Source: Paenibacillus chondroitinus NBRC 15376
GTDB lineage: Bacteria > Bacillota > Bacilli > Paenibacillales > NBRC-103111
DNA: 64,000 nt
Direction of reading: 5' to 3'
Assembly: GCF_004000765.1 (NCBI RefSeq)
Contig: NZ_BILW01000002.1
Location: 372,001-436,000 of the forward strand
The notes below the pieces were generated by a model, which saw only the letters and a list, made by a program, of their open reading frames with translations, did not search any database and had not been told where the DNA came from. Positions 58,950 to 64,000 of the stretch are shown in pieces (position 1 is the stretch's first letter; the number at the start of each line of letters is the position of its first letter). The position numbers and the translations under genes were made by a program.

Positions 58950-59981
58950 TTAGTACTTACGGTTTGGCAGAGCGTCGATAGCTTTTTGGCCTGTGAACAC
59001 ATCTTCGTTGGATTTAATCCATTTCGGAAGCTGTTTTCCGGCTTTCAAATCTTTTGCCGCTTGGAACAATTGAGGTCCGAGAAGCGGGTTACACTCAACA
59101 ACCGTATTCAGCTTGCCGGCTTTAACAGCTTCGAAAGCTTCTTTAATACCGTCAATGGAAACGATTTTCACGTCTGAACCTGGTTTTTTGCCAGCTTCTT
59201 CAATCGCTTGAATCGCACCTAGCGCCATGTCGTCGTTATGAGCGTACACGCCTTGAATATCTTTACCTTCCGGGGATTTCAAGATCGCTTCCATCACTTG
59301 TTTACCAGTTGCACGGTTGAAATCGCCGCTTTGGGATTTTACGATTTTAATGTTCGGATGTTTTTTTATTTCATCGTCAAAGCCTTTTTTGCGGTCGGTT
59401 GCTGCACTCGCACCAACAGTTCCTTCCAGTTCAACGATATTCCCTTTGTCTCCAAGGTGCTCAGCCATTGCTTTGGCCGCGTTTTGGCCTTCTACGATAA
59501 AGTCAGATCCGATAAAGCTTGTGTATAGATCTTCGTTCTTTTTGTCGATGCCACGGTCAACGAGGATAACCGGAATTTTCGCATCCTTCGCTTCTTTCAA
59601 AACGGCTTCCCAGCCTGTTTCTACAACAGGGGCCATAGCGATGACATCAACCTTTTGGGCGATAAAAGAGCGAATGGCTTTAATTTGGTTTTCTTGTTTT
59701 TGCTGCGCATCCGAGAACTTCAAATCGATTGTTGGATCAGCTTTGGCTGTATCTTGAATGGATTGCGTTTCCGCACCGCGCCAGCCGCTCTCCGCTCCGA
59801 TTTGGGAGAAACCAACGACAACTTTGCCATCTCCTGCTTTAGCTGCCTCTGCCGCCTTCGTAGCTTGAGGCGCTGTTGTAGCGGATGTCGTTTCTGTTGT
59901 TTTAGCCCCGCAGCCTGCGACCAATGACATGAATACCGTTGCTGTTACAAGTGCCCCCATGACTCTTTTTCTTTGTACCAT
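58950..59981 (-). CDS. ytfQ: Furanose ABC transporter substrate-binding lipoprotein, YtfQ-like
   Basis: A protein of 343 residues. The lipoprotein signal ends in SLVAGCGAK; the Peripla_BP_4 domain is co-linear with E. coli YtfQ, the galactofuranose-binding protein: VVVGFSQIGAESGWRGAET, QQKQENQIKAIRSFIAQKVD, GTVGASAATDRKKGFDDEI, YAHNDDMALGAIQAIEEAG. The Gly-Trp-Arg and Asp-Arg-Lys ligand contacts are present. The ATG at 59981 follows GAGGAA. It is first in the seven-gene importer/sensor operon and probably binds furanose sugars such as galactofuranose or arabinofuranose. Confidence 0.93.
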   Translation of the reverse strand: MVQRKRVMGALVTATVFMSLVAGCGAKTTETTSATTAPQATKAAEAAKAGDGKVVVGFSQIGAESGWRGAETQSIQDTAKADPTIDLKFSDAQQKQENQIKAIRSFIAQKVDVIAMAPVVETGWEAVLKEAKDAKIPVILVDRGIDKKNEDLYTSFIGSDFIVEGQNAAKAMAEHLGDKGNIVELEGTVGASAATDRKKGFDDEIKKHPNIKIVKSQSGDFNRATGKQVMEAILKSPEGKDIQGVYAHNDDMALGAIQAIEEAGKKPGSDVKIVSIDGIKEAFEAVKAGKLNTVVECNPLLGPQLFQAAKDLKAGKQLPKWIKSNEDVFTGQKAIDALPNRKY

Positions 59982-60034
59982 TTGTGTTCCTCCTCGAAAT
60001 AATTATTTACAACCTTAGTGTAATATTTAACCAG

Positions 60035-60048
60035 GTAAAGGTCTTTAC
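60035..60048. promoter_or_regulatory. Inverted repeat upstream of the ytfQ-like gene
   Basis: GTAAAG-GT-CTTTAC lies 54-67 bp upstream of the start codon, within the probable promoter. It may be the site of the operon's AraC-type response regulator or another repressor. Confidence 0.4.
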
Positions 60049-60186
60049 ACGTAAAAGTCATTTTTTGCTTTATTCCGTCATACCGGATAAAAATCGCGAG
60101 AAAGGATTAGACTGCGAGGCAGCAGCCGAAGCTGGCGGATTGAACAGGGGGAGTGACGGGCAGCACCGGAACGCCGCACCGAGCGG

Positions 60187-60412
60187 ACCACAGTTCCTCA
60201 GCGCTTTGCCCGGCCTCCCTCCACCTGACAAACGGAACTACAGGGCGTTATTCCGGCTAGAATAGGCGGATTTAGCGCTGGAGGGGATCTACAGGGCTCT
60301 TTCTGCTCCATAGAACCAGCACTTCAACCAATAATGGCGAAATAGCGGACCGTAGTTCCCACTACCTCATCAACTGGCTGAATGTAGCCCAAATAGTGGA
60401 CCACAGTTCCCC
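60187..60412. repeat. Interspersed palindromic repeat, copy 5 (cluster of ends)
   Basis: Ends CCACAGTTCC (60188), CGGAACTACAGGG (60233-60245), GGATCTACAGGG (about 60285), GGACCGTAGTTCCC (60347-60360) and GGACCACAGTTCCCC (60398-60412) are spaced by spacers with ATAGGCGG and AAATAGTGG words. The roughly 500-bp gap upstream of ytfQ contains only these repeats, the possible operator at 60035-60048 and the terminator at 60451-60477. Confidence 0.75.
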
Positions 60413-60450
60413 AGCACGCTGCCCAGCACCCACCTCCCGCCGCCCAATAC

Positions 60451-60477
60451 AAAAAAACCGGCCAAATGAATGGCCGG
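60451..60477 (-). terminator. Terminator of the multimodular glycosidase gene
   Basis: CCGGCCA/TGGCCGG stem with a 6-nt loop, followed on the minus strand by seven T, directly downstream of the stop codon. Confidence 0.9.
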
Positions 60478-60485
60478 ACCTTTGT

Positions 60486-63400
60486 TTATTGCATGATCGC
60501 TCTCGCAACAATGACAAGATCTGCGATATCGACTTTGTTATCCATGTTGACGTCTGCTTTCTTCCCTATCGTGTCCCAATCCGCATCGCCCAGCTTCTTC
60601 CCATATGCTGCCGCAACGATCGCTAAATCACCCACGCTAAAGCCTCCCGAATTAAGGTCGGCATTGATTTTCTTCGCTTCAAAGGCCGTAATCGCCTCTG
60701 CCAGCATGTTAATGGCCGCACTTAGCTGCTCCTCTGTTGAAGCGCTATTGCCTGCAACAAGCGCAGCTTGATCAATGGCTGCTTGTAAGGCCGCTTTGGC
60801 GCCTGCCGCATAGAAGCCATCTTGATCAGCTTCAACGGCTTGATCACGCTTCGTTTGGGCCGAAGCGATCGCTGCCAAGAGAGCTGCTCTGTTCCCCGTT
60901 GGATTTGCTGCTTCCTTAAGCTCAAGAATAAGCCTGTCAACCTCAGCAAAGTTCGTTTTTTTAGTCAACTTAATCGTGTTCAATCCTTGATTCAACGTTA
61001 CCGTTATGGAAGACGGATTGTAACGTCCCCAGCCGAATTGTTTGTAATCAATCACTTGATTAGCGCCATTGTTGACAGAAACATCGTGCTGGGAAATGAC
61101 CGTGCCACCCGTTCCGTTAGAAGCCATAACCGTCATGGTGTACGTACCCGCGTCTTCTACGTTGACGTTAAATAAGATATAGTCGCTGCCAGCCGTGTCT
61201 ACATAACCGACCACTTTGCCCCCGGAAGCGTCGTCCGAGCTGTTGACTCTTGCATTTCCGCCAAGAACAGCGTCCTCTGCCTCGTAGCTGTACAGGGAGA
61301 CAGACGGCGTGCCGGATGGTTCTTGAACCAATGCGCCATATGCCACCGGTGTGCCAAAATTTGGCGTGCCATCTTGGTTCCAAGTGAATTTTTGTGCACG
61401 TACGCTACGATTACCCCAGCTTCCACCAGATTTCAGATCAGCGTGGTACACGATCCAATCCTCCGTACCATCCGGGGACTTGGTGAAACTGTTATGTCCC
61501 GGACCGAAGGCACCCGGAGTTTTGCTGAATACAGGACCCGACTTCGTCCAAGAAGCAGGATTCAGCACATCGCCATCCGTATTCGTCAACATGCCTAACG
61601 TATAATCATCCGTCCAACTGCCGCTTGCTGAATAGACGATAAAAATTTTATCATCTTTCATCAAAACTTCCGGAGCTTCATTAATGCTAGGCGGTGTGCC
61701 TATCAGCTCCCAAGCTTGATCAGGCGTAGACACCCGAACTCTAGGTCCGCTAATTGTCCAAGGATTGCTCATTGGAGCGATATATAAATTTTGACTAACA
61801 TTGGTGTCGCCTTCCCAACCAGACCATACGAAATACATGGAGTTGTCGCTTTTCGTTAGGACCGTGCCGTCAATAGCCCATTTGTCTGTGGCATCTGCAA
61901 TCTTTCCTTTCATCGTATAAGTCCCTTGCGCGTCTTGCGAATCGCCTTCAATCACGTACATTCGGTGATTATTATTGTTCCCATCATCCGCTGCGAAATA
62001 GATGTACCATTTCCCACTCAAATACTGAAGTTCAGGCGCCCATAGTTCCTTCGAATACATTTGTCCGGCAGGCGGTGTATAGACCGTTACGCGAGGCGCG
62101 ATTCCAATATCTTGCAGGCGTTTGGTTTTCGCCACCTGAATCGAACCGTCATTCTCCGATTTGACATAATAATAGTAGCCATCCTTAAATACAACGCTCG
62201 GATCCGCCGAACCCGCACCGCTGGAGACAGGTACGATCGGGTTTTTGAACATGCCGCTATCCGTAACCGTCACCACGGCTGAAGCGCTAATGCCTCCCGC
62301 TGCCGTAACCGTAATGGTCGCTGTTCCTTTGTTTATCCCTTTCACGTATCCGTTGTTGTCAACTCTCACCGTACCTGTTTGGCTGGAGCTCCACGTCAAC
62401 TGCTGGCTAGAAGCGTCTTCAGGCGCAATCGTAGCGGTCAGTTTTTTCGTCTCGTCCACTTTTACAGTCAATGTTGCCCCATCCAAAGTAACAGACTGCA
62501 CACTTTTGCCTGAGTATACAGGTGTTAAGGCTTGTTTAATCAAATTCGCGTGCGACCATTTCACATGTAAGCTTGCGTCGCCCGTTGCGTGCACATACTC
62601 GACTTTAATCGGGTACTGTTGGCCGGCTGTTAAGGTAATTGTCCCGGTTTTTTCTTCTCTTGTACCGCTTGTTTTATTAACGACCAGTGTCTCGCCAATC
62701 CACACTCTAGCGATGTTGTCGCTATCAACGTAGATCGTATGCGTTCCTGTATTCGCAGGCTGCACCGTCCCCATCCATCGTGTTGAAAAATGGTCTTCGC
62801 CAATGCCGACGCTTGGATCGGAAGCTCCTGTCCCCTTCTCATCTCCAAGGTCAAAATCAATTTTTGGCGTGATGGAAGATTTGGCCAACGATGTGAATTG
62901 ATCATCTTTGTAATAGTTCACGTTGAAAAGGGGCAGCGTATCGAAAGCAGCACCTGTCAACGCTTTAATATCATTGACATCCCAAGGATGTCCATCCGGA
63001 TACGCGATTCCATGGAAAGGCATCGTCGGCTCCGAAGTCATCGGATTCGTGTCGGATCCCCAAGGGAAACGTGTGTTATCCCGGCCAATTCCGAACTCCC
63101 ACATGACGTAGCCAATGCCTTTATTCCCATAGTGTTCCACGATGCCCGGAACGGTTTGTGTCGATCGGTTCATGGCTTCATCCGCAAGAATTCCCTTGCT
63201 GACCCCGTAAGGAGTCGGATAGTCCGCCTCATAGGGATGCCAAGTAATGAAGTCCGAAGTAGCTTCACCGCTAAATTGGCCGGCTGTTGAAGAAACCGGG
63301 TGCACGGTATCGATTTCTTTGATCCAAATTCGTGCATCGTTCATAATTTGCTTCGTGATTTGATCCATAAGACCGGTTTCGCCATTGCTTGGTTCATTAT

Positions 63401-64000
63401 AAATGTTCCAGAAGGCAATTCTAGGATCGTTTTTATGCGCTGTTACGATGCCTTGTACGTACTCCTTCAAGTCTTGCTTGTTAGCCTCATAGTTCGCTTT
63501 CACCGCATCGCCCGGGCCTTCTACCCAACGGCTGTTATGCGCACCGTATCTAGGTGGCAACTGAGGCCCCATGACCGGATAGTCATCCCAACAATCATCA
63601 AACAAGGCAAGCTCGACCTTGATGCCGTGTTTGTCGGCAAGTGCCAGGAAGTCTTCGAGATTGGCAAGCAGCTTGGCGCTGTTATCTTTCCACAGCAAGT
63701 TATGTACGAACACCCTTACAAAATTGATGCCATACATTTGCGCATAACCTAATTCACGATCGTTGATGTCATGATCATACTCATCCCATTGTTGAATCTG
63801 GTTCACCACATTCGTTGGCACGAAAACTGCGCCTTTTACCCAAGACCAGTCATAAGTCGGCATTTGAACCTCGCCCAAGTCTTTGACAAATAGATTGTCA
63901 TAGCTGGTCGCAACATAGTGCGCTCTGACACCGATTGCTCCCGTCGTATAGGAGGTATCTACCGCACTTACGATATGCTCACCATCGATATAAATATCGA
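60486..64000 (-). CDS. Multimodular glycosidase: clan-A-like domain, PA14, BIG2, GH43, CBM, dockerin-like (5' end off window)
   Basis: The frame is open from its stop to base 64000 with no plausible start inside, so the N-terminus lies outside. Visible modules in order: the tail of a LamG/DUF1080-like domain (IGVRAHYVATSYDNLFVKDL); a TIM-barrel glycosidase with acid/base Glu in WNIYNEPSN and nucleophile Glu in YVMWEFGIG (clan GH-A); a PA14 domain; a BIG2 Ig-like domain; a five-bladed GH43 module (catalytic Asp in GSADPSVVFKDG, Asp in AIDGTVL, Glu in NEAPEVL); a CBM6/35-like beta-sandwich (YEAEDAVLGG); a FIVAR-like helical segment; and two dockerin-like repeats (DLNSGGFSVGDLAIVAAAYG, DVNMDNKVDIADLVIVARA). 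It likely attacks arabinan or arabinoxylan outside the cell. Confidence 0.88.
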   Translation of the reverse strand, partial: DIYIDGEHIVSAVDTSYTTGAIGVRAHYVATSYDNLFVKDLGEVQMPTYDWSWVKGAVFVPTNVVNQIQQWDEYDHDINDRELGYAQMYGINFVRVFVHNLLWKDNSAKLLANLEDFLALADKHGIKVELALFDDCWDDYPVMGPQLPPRYGAHNSRWVEGPGDAVKANYEANKQDLKEYVQGIVTAHKNDPRIAFWNIYNEPSNGETGLMDQITKQIMNDARIWIKEIDTVHPVSSTAGQFSGEATSDFITWHPYEADYPTPYGVSKGILADEAMNRSTQTVPGIVEHYGNKGIGYVMWEFGIGRDNTRFPWGSDTNPMTSEPTMPFHGIAYPDGHPWDVNDIKALTGAAFDTLPLFNVNYYKDDQFTSLAKSSITPKIDFDLGDEKGTGASDPSVGIGEDHFSTRWMGTVQPANTGTHTIYVDSDNIARVWIGETLVVNKTSGTREEKTGTITLTAGQQYPIKVEYVHATGDASLHVKWSHANLIKQALTPVYSGKSVQSVTLDGATLTVKVDETKKLTATIAPEDASSQQLTWSSSQTGTVRVDNNGYVKGINKGTATITVTAAGGISASAVVTVTDSGMFKNPIVPVSSGAGSADPSVVFKDGYYYYVKSENDGSIQVAKTKRLQDIGIAPRVTVYTPPAGQMYSKELWAPELQYLSGKWYIYFAADDGNNNNHRMYVIEGDSQDAQGTYTMKGKIADATDKWAIDGTVLTKSDNSMYFVWSGWEGDTNVSQNLYIAPMSNPWTISGPRVRVSTPDQAWELIGTPPSINEAPEVLMKDDKIFIVYSASGSWTDDYTLGMLTNTDGDVLNPASWTKSGPVFSKTPGAFGPGHNSFTKSPDGTEDWIVYHADLKSGGSWGNRSVRAQKFTWNQDGTPNFGTPVAYGALVQEPSGTPSVSLYSYEAEDAVLGGNARVNSSDDASGGKVVGYVDTAGSDYILFNVNVEDAGTYTMTVMASNGTGGTVISQHDVSVNNGANQVIDYKQFGWGRYNPSSITVTLNQGLNTIKLTKKTNFAEVDRLILELKEAANPTGNRAALLAAIASAQTKRDQAVEADQDGFYAAGAKAALQAAIDQAALVAGNSASTEEQLSAAINMLAEAITAFEAKKINADLNSGGFSVGDLAIVAAAYGKKLGDADWDTIGKKADVNMDNKVDIADLVIVARAIMQ

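Noticed and set aside
60120..60300. Possible tRNA or small RNA gene in the gap upstream of the ytfQ operon
   Set aside because: No cloverleaf or promoter found; the structure is explained by the palindromic repeat ends.

Overview
The window looks like a chromosomal stretch of a Paenibacillus-type bacterium (Bacillota, Paenibacillaceae). The evidence is strong AGGAGG ribosome-binding sites, TTGACA/TATAAT promoters, T-box and ZTP leaders, lipoprotein sugar-binding proteins, several YesM/YesN-type two-component systems, a Btr-like AraC/siderophore regulator and large multimodular glycosidases. Nearly all major operons run on the minus strand. I saw no rRNA, tRNA, CRISPR array, insertion sequence or phage gene.

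Layout. 1-4.3 kb: the 5' part of a sensor kinase gene with its OmpR-type regulator, an Rrf2 regulator/NAD(P)-binding protein pair with matching operators, and a divergent SDR/TetR pair. 4.3-9.8 kb: a chemoreceptor, a diguanylate cyclase, a secreted beta-propeller and a membrane protein. 9.9-14.3 kb: folD behind a ZTP riboswitch, preceded by a compact cluster of a cyclic-nucleotide-domain ABC exporter, two paralogous GNAT-like proteins and, between them, an unannotated 32-residue peptide gene. This cluster is my best candidate for an undescribed system. 14.4-17.7 kb: acetyltransferases, a nucleotidyltransferase with a decayed duplicate of its 3' end, and about 1.4 kb of repeat-rich non-coding DNA.

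17.7-34.9 kb is a carbohydrate island: a GH116 glycosidase with a three-gene sugar importer and a divergent LacI regulator (three matching 14-bp operators); an LplABC-type importer with its own kinase/regulator pair; and an AraC regulator divergent from a YicI-type alpha-xylosidase. 35-44.4 kb holds housekeeping and small genes: a methyltransferase, an NlpC/P60 hydrolase, a YVTN propeller, asd under a T-box with a probable Lys specifier, a DUF3231 protein, and a three-gene operon behind a promoter bracketed by two TACCCGGGTA boxes. 44.6-49.4 kb is a Fur-box-controlled siderophore importer without an ATPase, plus its AraC/binding-domain regulator. 49.8-64 kb carries a GNAT gene and a seven-gene operon: a YtfQ/YtfR/YtfT/YjfF furanose importer, then a sensor kinase, a response regulator and a membrane-anchored protein with two fused sugar-binding domains. 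It is followed upstream by a giant glycosidase (clan-A-like plus GH43 modules, ending in a dockerin-like module) that runs off the window edge.

Working together, the island genes suggest a soil plant-polysaccharide degrader: secreted arabinan/xylan enzymes release sugars, dedicated ABC importers bring them in, intracellular GH31 and GH116 enzymes cleave oligosaccharides, and each importer has its own regulator. Non-coding gaps carry a recurrent palindromic repeat family whose arms read GGGGAACTAC...GTAGTTCCCC.
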